From: Lachnospiraceae bacterium
Lineage (GTDB): Bacteria; Bacillota; Clostridia; Lachnospirales; Lachnospiraceae
Direction: 5' to 3'
NCBI GenBank assembly: GCA_021771695.1
Contig: JAETON010000003.1
Location: 1-64,000, forward strand
Length of the DNA: 64,000 bases
How positions within the stretch are numbered: position 1 is the first letter of the stretch; each line of letters begins with the position of its first letter. Shown piece after piece: positions 7,858-17,820 of this stretch. A program made the translations under genes and the position numbers. The notes below the pieces were generated by a model. It had not been told where the DNA came from and ran no database searches. It saw nothing but the letters and a program-made list of their open reading frames with translations.

Positions 7858-9417
7858 TTAATTGCACCCCATCTCTTTTACAATTAACAGCGTATCACCT
7901 GGTTTTACTTCTTCAATTCCTTCATTTTGTTCTTGAATGCTTTCCACTGTTGTAAAAAATGCTTTTGCAATGGACCATAAACTATCCCCATCCTTTACAA
8001 TATAACCCACAATTCCCGGTATTTTTTGAATCATATCGTAATCCAAAGGTTCTTCCTTCACATCAACCATAACTCTCTGCTCTGTTTTATGAAAAGAAAT
8101 AAAATCAAATACAATAGATGTTTTGATTTCAATTTCATCCCCTTCCGTGGGAACTCCAGTCATTTGATCCAGCCGCACATCCAACTGATAGTCATCCTCT
8201 CCGGTAAGCCCTCTTGCTTCTACAAAAAATGTAAACGGTTCCATATAAGTATCACTCATAACCGGCGTCTGGTCTTCCGTAGAAAGATACAAAACATCTG
8301 CCATCCATACTCCTTCTACATTCAGTCCCTGTTTGGTCACTTCTACATCATCCACACTGCAGCTTCCTTTCACAGACAGTACTTGCAGAAGTTTCCCAGG
8401 CTCTTGTTGAATTGGAAATCTTTTTGCTGCTTTCATAATTGCTTGATTTTTTCCAATCAATGTTTCAAAATCAAACATCCGGTATTCCGGCACCAATTTT
8501 GCATTCATATGATAACCATCATCCACATATGACAATGTCTGATCTTCATATATTTTAATATCACAATCCAGCGTTACATCTACAGACACTACCCGTTCTT
8601 CTCCATCCACATCCGGGCGTATTTCCAACTGCTGATTTCCGGGCATCATGCCGATTCTTCCGACCATACCCGGTGCACACTCATAACATTCTATTTCTGT
8701 GTGAACCGGCACTTCCCATCTGGCATACTGTACGGGAACCTGCTCATCTTCTCCAAGATACAGCAGAAAAACATGCATAATACCTTGAATCTCAATAGTA
8801 TGATCTGCAAGCTTTCCTTGAAGATTTTCCATATCCACCTGACTCCAAAGCATTTGATAAATATTTGCTTTATTTGCCGGAAGAACAAGTTCTTCTTTCA
8901 ACCTTGCAATATCCTTTTTATTTACAATCAAATCTGTCACTTGAATTTCTTTTTTTAACGTTGATACTCCTTCATCAAAAATATCTACGATTGCCTCTTC
9001 CTTCATTTCCTCATTAATCTGGAGCGTAAAAGTTAAGATTACACGAATACTGAGCTTTCTGGAATTAATCAGCACGGTATTAATATCATCAATGGTATAT
9101 TTCACCTTCACATAATCTGCCGGGACAACCCCTTCAATATGTATATATTCTTCAAATGGCAGTGAATAATCCAAAGATTCCAAAAAAGTTCTTGGATCAT
9201 TTGCTCCATAAAGTCCTTGAAAATGAAATTCCCCTTTCATACGGACCCTGTCTACCATCATTTCCGTCTCCTGCATTAAAATGGTTCCTTTGGTCTGTAT
9301 AATTTTTTCAATATCCGGCTTTGTATCCGGTACATTACAGTCTTGATCTATGGTAATCTGTACTTGTTTTCTTTCTTTTGCCACAATTCCGTAAAAATCC
9401 TTTTTATTAAAATCCAT
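7858..9417 (-). CDS. SipL-like spore morphogenesis protein (DUF3794/SPOCS and LysM)
   Basis: Start placed at the ATG at 9417 because GGGAGG lies seven bases upstream, giving 519 residues. The upstream in-frame extension has no ribosome binding site. The N-terminal two thirds contain repeated SPOCS (DUF3794) units, and residues ~470-515 form a LysM domain (KDGDSLWSIAKAFFTTVESI). In Clostridioides difficile SipL uses its LysM domain to bind SpoIVA during coat assembly. The same domain order supports a SipL role here. The gene follows veg closely and precedes ispE. A dedicated sporulation promoter was not convincingly found, so it may be read from the veg promoter. Confidence 0.88.
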   Translation of the reverse strand: MDFNKKDFYGIVAKERKQVQITIDQDCNVPDTKPDIEKIIQTKGTILMQETEMMVDRVRMKGEFHFQGLYGANDPRTFLESLDYSLPFEEYIHIEGVVPADYVKVKYTIDDINTVLINSRKLSIRVILTFTLQINEEMKEEAIVDIFDEGVSTLKKEIQVTDLIVNKKDIARLKEELVLPANKANIYQMLWSQVDMENLQGKLADHTIEIQGIMHVFLLYLGEDEQVPVQYARWEVPVHTEIECYECAPGMVGRIGMMPGNQQLEIRPDVDGEERVVSVDVTLDCDIKIYEDQTLSYVDDGYHMNAKLVPEYRMFDFETLIGKNQAIMKAAKRFPIQQEPGKLLQVLSVKGSCSVDDVEVTKQGLNVEGVWMADVLYLSTEDQTPVMSDTYMEPFTFFVEARGLTGEDDYQLDVRLDQMTGVPTEGDEIEIKTSIVFDFISFHKTEQRVMVDVKEEPLDYDMIQKIPGIVGYIVKDGDSLWSIAKAFFTTVESIQEQNEGIEEVKPGDTLLIVKEMGCN

Positions 9418-9486
9418 AAAAATTCCTCCCTGTCTGTATATACAAATATATTCAAACAGGAAGGAATCTATGCCTTCATCATTCAA

Positions 9487-9735
9487 TTAATTTTCCAACA
9501 GCATCATACGGACATCTTTTGTAATGACGTCTTGATAGCTGAAACTCACGGTTTTACTCTGAGTCTTTCCAGATTTATCCTCAAGCTCTACTAAAAAAAT
9601 ATTTGGATACGTTTCAGTAATAACCCCCTGTGCAGTCTCGAATTTATGACGTCCTCTGTTAGCACTGATCTTAATTTTGTTTCCAACTTGATTTTTGATT
9701 GACTGACGAACTCTCTGCAAGTCTAATTGTGTCAT
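9487..9735 (-). CDS. veg: Veg family protein
   Basis: 82 residues from the ATG at 9735, preceded by GAGGTG. A longer frame to 9780 lacks a binding site. The sequence (LQRVRQSIKNQVGNKIKI then GRHKFETAQGVITETYPNIF) matches the Veg/DUF1021 family of small RNA-binding-like beta proteins. In Bacillus subtilis Veg is very highly expressed and affects biofilm matrix genes and spore outgrowth; its mechanism is unclear. The gene has its own near-consensus promoter. sipL, ispE and gntR follow on the same strand. Confidence 0.93.
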   Translation of the reverse strand: MTQLDLQRVRQSIKNQVGNKIKISANRGRHKFETAQGVITETYPNIFLVELEDKSGKTQSKTVSFSYQDVITKDVRMMLLEN

Positions 9736-9792
9736 GCTTTTCACCTCGTTCCATTTGCAGAACCGCCCAAAATCCTGCATGGTTTCTGTACT

Positions 9793-9821
9793 ATTCTATC
9801 ATTATGTCCGTCCTTTGTCAA
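9793..9821 (-). promoter_or_regulatory. Strong sigma-A promoter of veg
   Basis: The minus strand has TTGACA (9821-9816), a 17-base spacer, and TAGAAT (9798-9793). Only one base of the -10 differs from consensus. It sits about 60 bases before the veg start, and a strong promoter here matches the high expression known for veg. Confidence 0.85.
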
Positions 9822-9867
9822 ATTTATACAGAGAAACCGCCAAACTTTCGTCATTTTACCAAATCCT

Positions 9868-12225
9868 TTAGGAAATAATTTTCTCTAAGAGCGTCACAGA
9901 TGCCATAGCATCTTCCGTATAATAATCCGCTCCAATATCCTTTGCAATATCTTCTGTCAAGACAGCTCCCCCTACCCAAATTGGACAGGTACAACCATCC
10001 TCTCTCAATCTTGCAATTGTTTTTTCCATGGAAACTACCGTTGTAGTCATCAATGCACTTAATCCAATCGCTTTCGGCTGATACTTATGATATGCCTCAA
10101 CAACCTGTTCTATCTTTACATCTTTTCCAAGATCTATGACACCATATCCGTAGCTTTCCAAAACGACTTTTACAATATTTTTCCCTATATCATGAATATC
10201 CCCTTCCACGGTTGCCATGATAACCGGACCTTTTTCCTCTCCTCCTGTAGATGAAAATGATTCTTTGACTACTTCAAAAGCTTTTTTCGTTGTTTCCGCA
10301 GATTGAATCAACTGAGGTAAAAAGATTTTTCCGGTTTCATAATCTCTTCCAACGATATTTAATGCCGGAATAATCACGTTGTTAATTAAATCCAAAGGTT
10401 CTGCCTTTTTCAATTCTTCTCGGACAGAATTTTCCACTTCATCTCTTAATCCATGGATAATAATATCTTTCAAGCTGAATTCTGCAGACGGTACCACCGC
10501 TTTTATTTCCACCTGTGATTGTTTTTCAATATATCTCTGGCTGTCAACATCTTTATAAAACAACACATGAAATGCATCAATAGCTGCCATTAACTCCCGG
10601 TCCAATGGATTAATAATCGGCAGATCCAATCCTGACTGCATGGCAAGAACCAAAAATGTCCGGTTCAAAAGGGGCCGGTTCGGCAGTCCAAACGATACAT
10701 TGGAAACTCCCAAAACGGTATGAACGCCAAGTTCTTTTACCATTTCAATCGCACGAAGAGTTTCTTTTACTTCTTTTTGCTGTGCAGATGCCGTCAGCGT
10801 CAAACAGTCTATAATAATATCTTCTTTTCCAATTCCATAGGTTTCTGCCTTTTTTATGATTTTTTTGGCTATTTCAAAACGTTCTTCTGCTTTTAGCGGA
10901 ATTCCTTCATCTAAAGTCAATCCAATGACAACCCCGCCATATTTCTTCACAATTGGAAAAACAGCATCCATAACTTTATCTTTTCCATTAACAGAGTTGA
11001 TCAGCGGCTTTCCATTATAATAACGACATGCCTTTTCAATGGCTTCCGGACTGGAACTGTCAATCTGCAGCGGCAGTGTAATCACTTCCTGCAAAAGCCT
11101 AATGACCTGTTTCATCGTTTCTGGTTCATCAATTCCCGGAAGTCCTACATTGACATCTAAAACGTCTGCACCTGCTTCATCCTGTTTTACCGCTTCCACA
11201 ATCAATTCATCATAGCGTTCTTCTAACAGTGCTTTTTTCATTTTTTTCTTTCCGGTAGGATTCAACCGTTCCCCACAGACAATCACTCTGTCTCCAAACG
11301 TGACAGTTTTTGTCTGACTGGAAACCCTTGTTTTTTTTACAACATTTCTCTCTGAAACATATTTCGGTGCAGCCAAAGAAAGCTGGCGAATAAATTCCGG
11401 TGTCGTTCCACAGCATCCACCTGCAATGGCAGCTCCCCTTGCCATATAATCTTTCATTGCTTCTACATATTCTTCCGGTGTTACATGATAATGGGTTTCC
11501 CCATGTTCCAGACATGGAAGTCCTGCATTCGGCTGAAGCATGACTGGAATTACTGCTGTATCCAAAATTTCATCAATGATCGGTTTCAATTCCTCTGGTC
11601 CAAGGGAACAATTGACGCCAAGCACATCCACCCCAAGACCTTCTGCCACATTTACAAAGGTGACCGGATCATTTCCGGATAATGTTCTTTTATTTTGTTC
11701 AAAAGTCATGGTTACAAAGACTGGAAGCTCTGTATGCTCTTTTACTGCCAAAACTCCTGCCTTGACTTCATACAAGTCACTCATTGTCTCAAATAGAACA
11801 GCGTCAACTTCGTCTTTCACCGTTTCTACCTGTTCTAAAATAATATCATAAGCCTCATCAAAGGTCAGCGTTCCCATCGGCTCCAGCAGTTGTCCAATTG
11901 GCCCAATATCCAGAACAATATATGCATCCTCTTCTCTGCCGGCCTGTCTTCTTGCTTCTTTCGCATTGGTAACTGCTGCCTTTAACATGTCTTTTGCTTC
12001 ATACTTTGCTTCACTCATTTTTAAGCGGTTGCAGCCAAATGTATTGGTTGTAATAAAATCAGCCCCGGCATCTAAATACCTTCGATGTATGGATTGCAAA
12101 AGATCGGGACGGTCAATATTCAATTCTTCCGGAATGGCCCCGGCTGCAAGTCCCGCCTGCTGAAGCTGGGTTCCCATAGCTCCATCAAATATCAGCAATT
12201 CTTTTCCGATTCGGTCTCGTAACAT
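9868..12225 (-). CDS. metH: Cobalamin-dependent methionine synthase lacking the activation domain
   Basis: 785 residues. The homocysteine S-methyltransferase domain is at ~1-300, with zinc cysteines C206, C271 and C272. A pterin-binding domain follows at ~315-570, then the B12 cap and Rossmann domains, with the cobalt-ligating His678 in DIHDIGKN. It transfers the methyl group of methyltetrahydrofolate to homocysteine. E. coli MetH is ~1227 residues because it also carries a SAM-binding reactivation domain. Here that domain is a separate gene immediately upstream, overlapping this one by 34 bases. The gene is last in the metF operon. Confidence 0.95.
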   Translation of the reverse strand: MLRDRIGKELLIFDGAMGTQLQQAGLAAGAIPEELNIDRPDLLQSIHRRYLDAGADFITTNTFGCNRLKMSEAKYEAKDMLKAAVTNAKEARRQAGREEDAYIVLDIGPIGQLLEPMGTLTFDEAYDIILEQVETVKDEVDAVLFETMSDLYEVKAGVLAVKEHTELPVFVTMTFEQNKRTLSGNDPVTFVNVAEGLGVDVLGVNCSLGPEELKPIIDEILDTAVIPVMLQPNAGLPCLEHGETHYHVTPEEYVEAMKDYMARGAAIAGGCCGTTPEFIRQLSLAAPKYVSERNVVKKTRVSSQTKTVTFGDRVIVCGERLNPTGKKKMKKALLEERYDELIVEAVKQDEAGADVLDVNVGLPGIDEPETMKQVIRLLQEVITLPLQIDSSSPEAIEKACRYYNGKPLINSVNGKDKVMDAVFPIVKKYGGVVIGLTLDEGIPLKAEERFEIAKKIIKKAETYGIGKEDIIIDCLTLTASAQQKEVKETLRAIEMVKELGVHTVLGVSNVSFGLPNRPLLNRTFLVLAMQSGLDLPIINPLDRELMAAIDAFHVLFYKDVDSQRYIEKQSQVEIKAVVPSAEFSLKDIIIHGLRDEVENSVREELKKAEPLDLINNVIIPALNIVGRDYETGKIFLPQLIQSAETTKKAFEVVKESFSSTGGEEKGPVIMATVEGDIHDIGKNIVKVVLESYGYGVIDLGKDVKIEQVVEAYHKYQPKAIGLSALMTTTVVSMEKTIARLREDGCTCPIWVGGAVLTEDIAKDIGADYYTEDAMASVTLLEKIIS

Positions 12226-12842
12226 CTTTGTCCTCTCTTTCTAAAACAGCAGTCTTCCTTCATTACACAATCCCCACACTGTTTTTTTCGTTTCTTTGTA
12301 CCAATTCCAATCAAACCAAGCATTGATTTCTGCGGAATCAGCAAGTAATCTGATGTCATGGTAATCGCAAGCCTTTTATGAATATCAAGAATTTTTGCAA
12401 TTTTTCGGTTAAATTCCAGCGGAAAATCCCCATATCCCGGACAAGCTCTGTAAGTACGGTTTGGATATCCCAGTTTTTCCTCATATTCATTACAAAATGC
12501 CTCTAAATATGCACTGGCCGCTGCATCCATAACTGTTGCACGTGTCATATCAATTCTTGAATAATATTTTAGTTTTCTTTCTAAAGCAATTCCTAAGGTA
12601 CAGCCAATTAACAGACATTCCTCACAATTTTCTAATAATTCCTTCATCTGCTCTCCAATAATTTCATCCCCTGTTTCTTCAATCCGTAAAGGATTTTCAG
12701 CTAGAGCAAATTTTCGGCATACCACACCCGGCTGTGATACTTCTTTGACCTCCTGAATACAACTGTCAATCATATGATCCATTTCTTCTGAAATCTCTTG
12801 ATTTCCATATCCAAGATATTTTAACATTGTTTCTTTAATCAT
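12192..12842 (-). CDS. Stand-alone methionine synthase activation-domain protein
   Basis: 216 residues resembling the C-terminal reactivation (AdoMet-binding) domain of MetH, including the segment TYRACPGYGDFPLEFNRKI corresponding to the RACPGYP motif of that domain. In full-length MetH this domain remethylates oxidised cob(II)alamin using SAM and an electron donor. The C-terminal tail is Cys-rich (CGDCVMKEDCCFRKRGQRC), which suggests an iron-sulphur or metal site not present in E. coli MetH. The gene overlaps metF by 8 bases and metH by 34, so the three proteins are produced together. The reactivation role is inferred from domain and partner. Confidence 0.87.
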   Translation of the reverse strand: MIKETMLKYLGYGNQEISEEMDHMIDSCIQEVKEVSQPGVVCRKFALAENPLRIEETGDEIIGEQMKELLENCEECLLIGCTLGIALERKLKYYSRIDMTRATVMDAAASAYLEAFCNEYEEKLGYPNRTYRACPGYGDFPLEFNRKIAKILDIHKRLAITMTSDYLLIPQKSMLGLIGIGTKKRKKQCGDCVMKEDCCFRKRGQRCYETESEKNC

Positions 12843-13734
12843 GGTTTAATTCTTTCAATACTGTTGGAATACTGGAAAAAATACGGTTGGCAATTTCCGG
12901 TTTATTCATCGTATAAATGTGAATTCCATCCACGCCATTTGTAATTAAATCAATCATTTGATGTGCCGCATAATTAATTCCAATTTCTTTCATCGCTTCC
13001 GGATAATTATAATATGTCTCCAACATGGTTGACAACTGGTACGGAATAGAACATCCACACATTTTTGCTGTACGAAGCAGGGATTTTGCATTGGTCACTG
13101 GCATGATTCCTGCTAAAATCGGTACTTGTATTCCAATCTTTCTTGCTTCTTTCACTAATCGGTAATAATAATGATTGTCAAAGAAAATTTGTGTAATCAG
13201 ATATTGGGCTCCTGCATCTACTTTTTTCTTTAATGCTGCCAAATCATCTTGAAAACATGATGCTTCCATGTGTGTTTCCGGGTAACATGCTCCAGAAAGG
13301 CAAAACTGCTCTGGAAAATTTTTATGAATAAATTCATTTAACTCACTGGCGTAATGAAAATCTAAATTTTCTGTATGAAAATCCACTGCGTCTGCAGGAT
13401 AATCTCCCCGCAGTGCCAAAATATTATCAATGTCTGCTTCCTTTAATTTTTGACATTCTGCCAAAACATCTTCTTTTGTCGATGTAATACAGCTTAAATG
13501 TGCTACAGACTCAATTCCATAATTTTTCTTAATGGCCGAAGCAATTTCGACTGTTCTCCCTTTGGTTGAACCGCCTGCCCCATATGTAACACTAATAAAA
13601 TCCGGAGAGAGTTTTGACAATTCCTCTATGGTATCGTATATAGAGGAAATATCTCCCTCCTTATTCTTTGGCGGAAACACTTCAAAGGAAATCGTCGCTT
13701 TTTCTTTTAATATTTCTGATATTTTCATAGACAT
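12835..13734 (-). CDS. metF: 5,10-methylenetetrahydrofolate reductase MetF
   Basis: 299-residue FAD-dependent TIM-barrel enzyme that reduces methylene-THF to methyl-THF, the methyl donor used by MetH two genes on. Typical family segments include ATISFEVFPPK at the N terminus, ISVTYGAGGSTKGRT, ALRGDYP and the IPILAGIMPV motif. It is the first gene of the metF-activation protein-metH operon and has its own promoter (13762-13790). No SAM riboswitch was found in the short leader. Confidence 0.96.
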   Translation of the reverse strand: MSMKISEILKEKATISFEVFPPKNKEGDISSIYDTIEELSKLSPDFISVTYGAGGSTKGRTVEIASAIKKNYGIESVAHLSCITSTKEDVLAECQKLKEADIDNILALRGDYPADAVDFHTENLDFHYASELNEFIHKNFPEQFCLSGACYPETHMEASCFQDDLAALKKKVDAGAQYLITQIFFDNHYYYRLVKEARKIGIQVPILAGIMPVTNAKSLLRTAKMCGCSIPYQLSTMLETYYNYPEAMKEIGINYAAHQMIDLITNGVDGIHIYTMNKPEIANRIFSSIPTVLKELNHD

Positions 13735-13761
13735 ATCTCCTATTAATTTAGTATGTTATAA

Positions 13762-13790
13762 ATTTTAGCATGTTCATTTTTTTCTGTCTA
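13762..13790 (-). promoter_or_regulatory. Sigma-A promoter of the metF operon
   Basis: The minus strand has TAGACA (13790-13785), a 17-base spacer and TAAAAT (13767-13762), about 28 bases before the metF start. Confidence 0.6.
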
Positions 13791-13809
13791 CATCTATATC
13801 CCAAATCGT

Positions 13810-13852
13810 AAAATGTGCTGGAAATAATATCTTATTATCTCCAGCACATTTT
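13810..13852 (-). terminator. Long hairpin terminator below ftsH
   Basis: AAAATGTGCTGG (13810-13821) pairs perfectly with CCAGCACATTTT (13841-13852), and an inner ATAATA/TATTAT extends the stem. It lies 14 bases after the ftsH stop. The following T tract is modest. Confidence 0.7.
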
Positions 13853-13866
13853 ATGCTTTCTATCCT

Positions 13867-15852
13867 TTATTCTGTTTTGTCATCCTCTTCCCATTGGGCA
13901 AATCCTGTCTGAAAATCCGGCGCCTCAATCACAGTTTCTTCTTCCTGCTGTGATTCTCCTTTTTCGGAAGTTTCAGCATCTTCTTTTTCCTCTGGTTTTG
14001 GATTTTTATATTTGTCGAAAATTTCCATAAATTCTTTTCCAGTAATGGTTTCTCTTTGAATCAGAAATTGAGCTGCTTCATCTAAAATATCCATATTATC
14101 ACGGATATAGGCAACTGCCTTTGCGTAAGCATCTTTTAACATCCGCATAACCACTTCATCCACTTTTGCTGCTGTAGATTCTGCACAATTCATAACTGCA
14201 CGGCCATCCAGATAACGGTTGGTAATAGATTCCAGTCCAACCATGCCAAATTCCTCCGACATACCATACTGAGTCACCATTGCTCTGGCAATCGATGTTG
14301 CACGTTCAATGTCATTGGATGCTCCCGTTGTAATTGTGTTAAATTTCACTTCTTCTGCGGCACGTCCTCCAAAGAATGAAACCAAATCTGCCAGCATCTC
14401 ATCCTTTTTGTTCAAGTATTTCTCTTCTTCCGGACGCTGCATCGTATATCCCAACGCTCCCATTGTACGTGGTACAATGGTAATTTTCTGTACGGGCTCA
14501 GACTCTTTTTGAAGTGCCATAACCAGTGCGTGGCCGACTTCATGATAAGCCACAATCTGTTTTTCCTCGTCCCCAAGAATTCGGTCTTTCTTTTCTTTTC
14601 CTGCAATTACTACTTCCACTGCTTCAAACAAATCTTTCTGAGACACTGCTTTTCTTCCGGCTTTTACTGCTCCCAGTGCAGCTTCATTAATCATATTTGC
14701 CAAATCTGATCCAACAGCTCCCGAAGTTGCCAATGCAATCTCTTCAAAATCAACCGTTTCATCCATTTTAACATCTTTTGCATGGACTTTTAACGTTTCA
14801 ATTCTACCCTTTAAGTCTGGCCGTTCTACAATCACACGACGGTCAAATCGTCCCGGACGAAGCAAGGCTTTATCTAAAACCTCAGGACGGTTGGTTGCTG
14901 CCAAAATAATAATACCCTTTGATGTATCAAATCCATCCATCTCCGCCAGTAAAGCATTCAATGTCTGCTCACGCTCATCATTGCCGCCGCCATGGATTCC
15001 GTTATCACGGCTTTTACCAATGGCATCAATCTCATCAATAAAAATAATACAAGGTGCCATAGACTGTGCCTGTTTAAACAAATCACGGACTCTGGATGCC
15101 CCAACACCAACAAACATTTCTACAAAATCTGAACCTGACAATGAGAAAAATGGTACATTTGCCTCTCCTGCAACAGCCTTCGCAAGCAGCGTTTTTCCTG
15201 TTCCCGGAGGACCAACAAGTAAAGCTCCCTTAGGCAGTTTCGCTCCAATCTTCGTATATTTATCCGGGTGATGAAGGAAATCTACCATCTCTGTCAATGT
15301 CTCCTTGGCCTCTCCCTGTCCGGCCACATCTGCAAAAGTAACTCCTGTCTTTTTCTCCACATAAACCTTTGCATTGGATTTGCCGACTCCCATCATGCCG
15401 TTTTTCCCACGCATCATCATCACAAGAAATCCGAAAATCAATATTGTCGGCACTAAATTCAGCACCACGGTCCAAAATGTTTCCATCGGATCCTGCGGTT
15501 CTTTCTCAAACTTTACGCCGCTGCTTTTTGCAAGACGGTCTACCAGCTGGTAATCTCCATCAATCCTTTCCACTTTATATGTTGTTTTATAAAAAGGATT
15601 TCCTGTTTTCTTTGGAACAATCTTTAACTGGCTGTCTGTAATCACAACACTCTTTACCTGATTTTTATCCAGCATTGTAATAAATTTATCATAAGAAATG
15701 GTTGTTTCCGTTCCATTCTTCCACTTAGAAAGAATTTGATTAAAAAAGAATGTTCCTAGAATTGAAATAATAAGAAATATCACCAGCATTTTCGCTGTCT
15801 TTTTTTTATTTTCATTATCATTTTTGTTTCTTTTATTCTGTTGATTATTCAA
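13867..15852 (-). CDS. ftsH: ATP-dependent zinc metalloprotease FtsH
   Basis: 661-residue membrane-anchored AAA protease that degrades membrane and regulatory proteins. The start is a TTG at 15852 with GGAGG seven bases upstream. A first membrane helix lies at ~21-39 and a second at ~123-147. The Walker A motif is GPPGTGK at 214-220, and the zinc motif HEVGH is at 437-441. The last ~40 residues are acidic and Glu-rich. The gene is monocistronic, with a promoter at 15882-15910 and a hairpin terminator after it. The usual ftsH neighbours (tilS, hpt) are not present in the window. Confidence 0.97.
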   Translation of the reverse strand: MNNQQNKRNKNDNENKKKTAKMLVIFLIISILGTFFFNQILSKWKNGTETTISYDKFITMLDKNQVKSVVITDSQLKIVPKKTGNPFYKTTYKVERIDGDYQLVDRLAKSSGVKFEKEPQDPMETFWTVVLNLVPTILIFGFLVMMMRGKNGMMGVGKSNAKVYVEKKTGVTFADVAGQGEAKETLTEMVDFLHHPDKYTKIGAKLPKGALLVGPPGTGKTLLAKAVAGEANVPFFSLSGSDFVEMFVGVGASRVRDLFKQAQSMAPCIIFIDEIDAIGKSRDNGIHGGGNDEREQTLNALLAEMDGFDTSKGIIILAATNRPEVLDKALLRPGRFDRRVIVERPDLKGRIETLKVHAKDVKMDETVDFEEIALATSGAVGSDLANMINEAALGAVKAGRKAVSQKDLFEAVEVVIAGKEKKDRILGDEEKQIVAYHEVGHALVMALQKESEPVQKITIVPRTMGALGYTMQRPEEEKYLNKKDEMLADLVSFFGGRAAEEVKFNTITTGASNDIERATSIARAMVTQYGMSEEFGMVGLESITNRYLDGRAVMNCAESTAAKVDEVVMRMLKDAYAKAVAYIRDNMDILDEAAQFLIQRETITGKEFMEIFDKYKNPKPEEKEDAETSEKGESQQEEETVIEAPDFQTGFAQWEEDDKTE

Positions 15853-15881
15853 ATTAGCTCCTCCTTTGATTCATAAGCACC

Positions 15882-15910
15882 ATTATATGATTTCTAATTT
15901 TATAAATCAA
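15882..15910 (-). promoter_or_regulatory. Sigma-A promoter of ftsH
   Basis: The minus strand has TTGATT (15910-15905), a 17-base spacer and a consensus TATAAT (15887-15882), 30 bases before the ftsH start. Confidence 0.78.
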
Positions 15911-15937
15911 TAAAACTATTCTAAACTTTTTATGATT

Positions 15938-16336
15938 TTAACGAAAAACCGTATCTTTTTCATAATATTGACTTTTCAAAACCAAATACGGACAGGATTT
16001 TCCGTTTTTTTGTTGCTCTTTTGTTACTCCAATCAAACTTGTATCGATATACACATGATCTTCATCCATAGTAAATTCTTTCACTTTAATCTGATAACCT
16101 TTCCCCGGCTGCTCTCCGTATCCAATGACATAATACGTATAATCACGTGTCGAATACGTAAAATGAAAAACTTCTTTCTTTTCCTGATCAATCAATTCTT
16201 TTAGTTCTTTCGGAATCACACTCTGCCTGCAGACTGCATAGGAAACCTCTTCCCGTTTCCCCTGTACATCTTTTTTTACGCATCCCGCCATAAATAGCAG
16301 CATACTGAACATGAAAATATAACTCCATCGTTTCAT
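15938..16336 (-). CDS. PrcB-like lipoprotein
   Basis: 132-residue predicted lipoprotein with a short signal peptide ending in the lipobox LFMAGC (Cys19). The segment YYVIGYGEQPGKGYQIKVKEF followed by DTSLIGVTKEQQKNGKSCPYLVLK resembles the PrcB C-terminal domain. This domain is found in an accessory protein of the PrtP/PrcB protease complex of Treponema and widely in Clostridia as small lipoproteins. Its role here is unknown. It lies between pdp and ftsH on the same strand, with ~40 bases to the pdp stop, and may be the second gene of a pdp transcript. Confidence 0.7.
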   Translation of the reverse strand: MKRWSYIFMFSMLLFMAGCVKKDVQGKREEVSYAVCRQSVIPKELKELIDQEKKEVFHFTYSTRDYTYYVIGYGEQPGKGYQIKVKEFTMDEDHVYIDTSLIGVTKEQQKNGKSCPYLVLKSQYYEKDTVFR

Positions 16337-16375
16337 ACTATTTCCTATGTTTTTTTATACTCTATGCAGCTTTTC

Positions 16376-17680
16376 TTAAAATAAGACTTTTTGAATCATT
16401 GACTTTTTTTCTATCTTTTCTTTTGTAATAATATAATTCTGATAAAAATGTTCTTTTGCCTGCAAGACTTTACTCAAATCATTTCCATGTATCTCTGCCA
16501 AAATATCGCCTTTCTTTACAGTATCCCCAACTTTTTTACGCAATATTAATCCTGCCGAAGGATCAATGCTGCTGTCTTTCGTTTCACGTCCACCGCCCAG
16601 TATCAAAGAACAGATTCCCATTTCCTCTGTCTCAATTCTGCCGACAAACCCATCCTCTTTTGCAGGTATTTCTTCTATAATATCCGCTTTTGGAAGTATA
16701 GATACATCTTTTACTGCTTGAATGTCTCCACCCTGTGCTTTCACAAACTCTATGAATTTGTCCATTGCTTTCCCGCTTTTTACCGAATTCTCTATTTTCT
16801 GCATTGCTTCATCCATATTACCTGCTTTCTGTGCTGCAATCAGCATATAGGAACCTAAGGTATAAACCAATTTCGTGAAATCTTTGGGACCATTTCCCTG
16901 TAAAGTCTCAATGGCTTCTTTGACTTCCAAAGCATTTCCTATGGCATATCCAAGGGGTTCATCCATATTGGAAATCACTGCTGTCATTTTTCTGCCTGCT
17001 TCAGTTCCAATATCCACCATAATCTCTGCCAATTTTTCAGCATCCGCCGGCTTTTTCATAAATGCCCCATTTCCAGTTTTTACATCCAATACAATGGCAT
17101 CCGCCCCTGCTGCCAGCTTTTTACTCATAATGCTGCTTGCAATCAATGACATTTCATCCACCGTTGCCGTCACGTCACGCAATGCATACAGCCGTTTATC
17201 TGCTGGTGCTAAATCTTTGGTCTGTCCCACAATGGCCATTCCAATATCTTTTACCTGCTGAATAAAGTGAGATTCTGAAAGTTCTGTTGAAAATCCCGGA
17301 ATACTTTCCAATTTATCAATAGTTCCTCCTGTATGTCCCAATCCTCTTCCAGACATTTTTGCCACAGAAACACCTAGGGAAGCCGCAATCGGTCCCAAAG
17401 CCAGTGAAGTTTTATCACCAACTCCGCCTGTGCTGTGTTTATCCACCTTTATACCGCTGATTTCTGATAAATCCAGCAAATCACCGCTTTGTGCCATTGC
17501 TGCCGTTAAATGATACGTTTCTTCTCGATTCAATCCCTGAAAATAAACCGCCATCATCATGGCAGACATTTGATAATCTGGTATCCTGCCTTCCGTATAC
17601 TCATGAATCATCCATTGAATCTCTTCTTCTTTTAAATGTTTTCCGTTTCGTTTCTTCAAAATCAAATCATACATTCTCAT
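16376..17680 (-). CDS. pdp: Pyrimidine-nucleoside phosphorylase
   Basis: 434 residues; cleaves uridine and (deoxy)thymidine with phosphate to give base and (deoxy)ribose-1-phosphate. The glycosyltransferase-3 family signature is clear: KVDKHSTGGVGDKTSLAL near residue 80, SGRGLGHTGGTIDKLE near residue 110, and SIMSKKLAAGADAIVLDVK near 185. The C-terminal beta/alpha hammerhead domain is present. AAAGGGGG precedes the ATG. It could be named deoA, but the 434-residue Firmicute form is usually the broad-specificity Pdp. The usual neighbour deoC is not adjacent; a DeoC-type gene lies 21 kb away in a PTS island. Confidence 0.93.
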   Translation of the reverse strand: MRMYDLILKKRNGKHLKEEEIQWMIHEYTEGRIPDYQMSAMMMAVYFQGLNREETYHLTAAMAQSGDLLDLSEISGIKVDKHSTGGVGDKTSLALGPIAASLGVSVAKMSGRGLGHTGGTIDKLESIPGFSTELSESHFIQQVKDIGMAIVGQTKDLAPADKRLYALRDVTATVDEMSLIASSIMSKKLAAGADAIVLDVKTGNGAFMKKPADAEKLAEIMVDIGTEAGRKMTAVISNMDEPLGYAIGNALEVKEAIETLQGNGPKDFTKLVYTLGSYMLIAAQKAGNMDEAMQKIENSVKSGKAMDKFIEFVKAQGGDIQAVKDVSILPKADIIEEIPAKEDGFVGRIETEEMGICSLILGGGRETKDSSIDPSAGLILRKKVGDTVKKGDILAEIHGNDLSKVLQAKEHFYQNYIITKEKIEKKSMIQKVLF

Positions 17681-17785
17681 ATGGGACGCCCCCTTTCAAT
17701 TTATCTGTCATTTATTATATCATATCCGCCTGCTTATGTATGTTTTCCTTATTTTTGTTCATAATATTCTATGGGCAGAATATCA

Positions 17786-17814
17786 TTGACAGACAAAATC
17801 TTATTTGATATACT
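17786..17814 (+). promoter_or_regulatory. Near-consensus promoter of rubrerythrin
   Basis: TTGACA (17786-17791), a 17-base spacer, and TATACT (17809-17814). The start point would fall near 17821, directly at the inverted repeats described next. Confidence 0.88.
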
Positions 17815-17820
17815 GAAATC

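Noticed and set aside
13735-13810. SAM riboswitch before metF
   Set aside because: The leader is too short and shows none of the S-box helices or an attenuator terminator; only a sigma-A promoter is visible.
14891-15271. Long plus-strand open frames within ftsH, pdp, ispE and other genes
   Set aside because: They lie antisense to well-supported genes, lack ribosome binding sites, and have low-complexity Ser/Ile/Phe-rich compositions typical of antisense reading.
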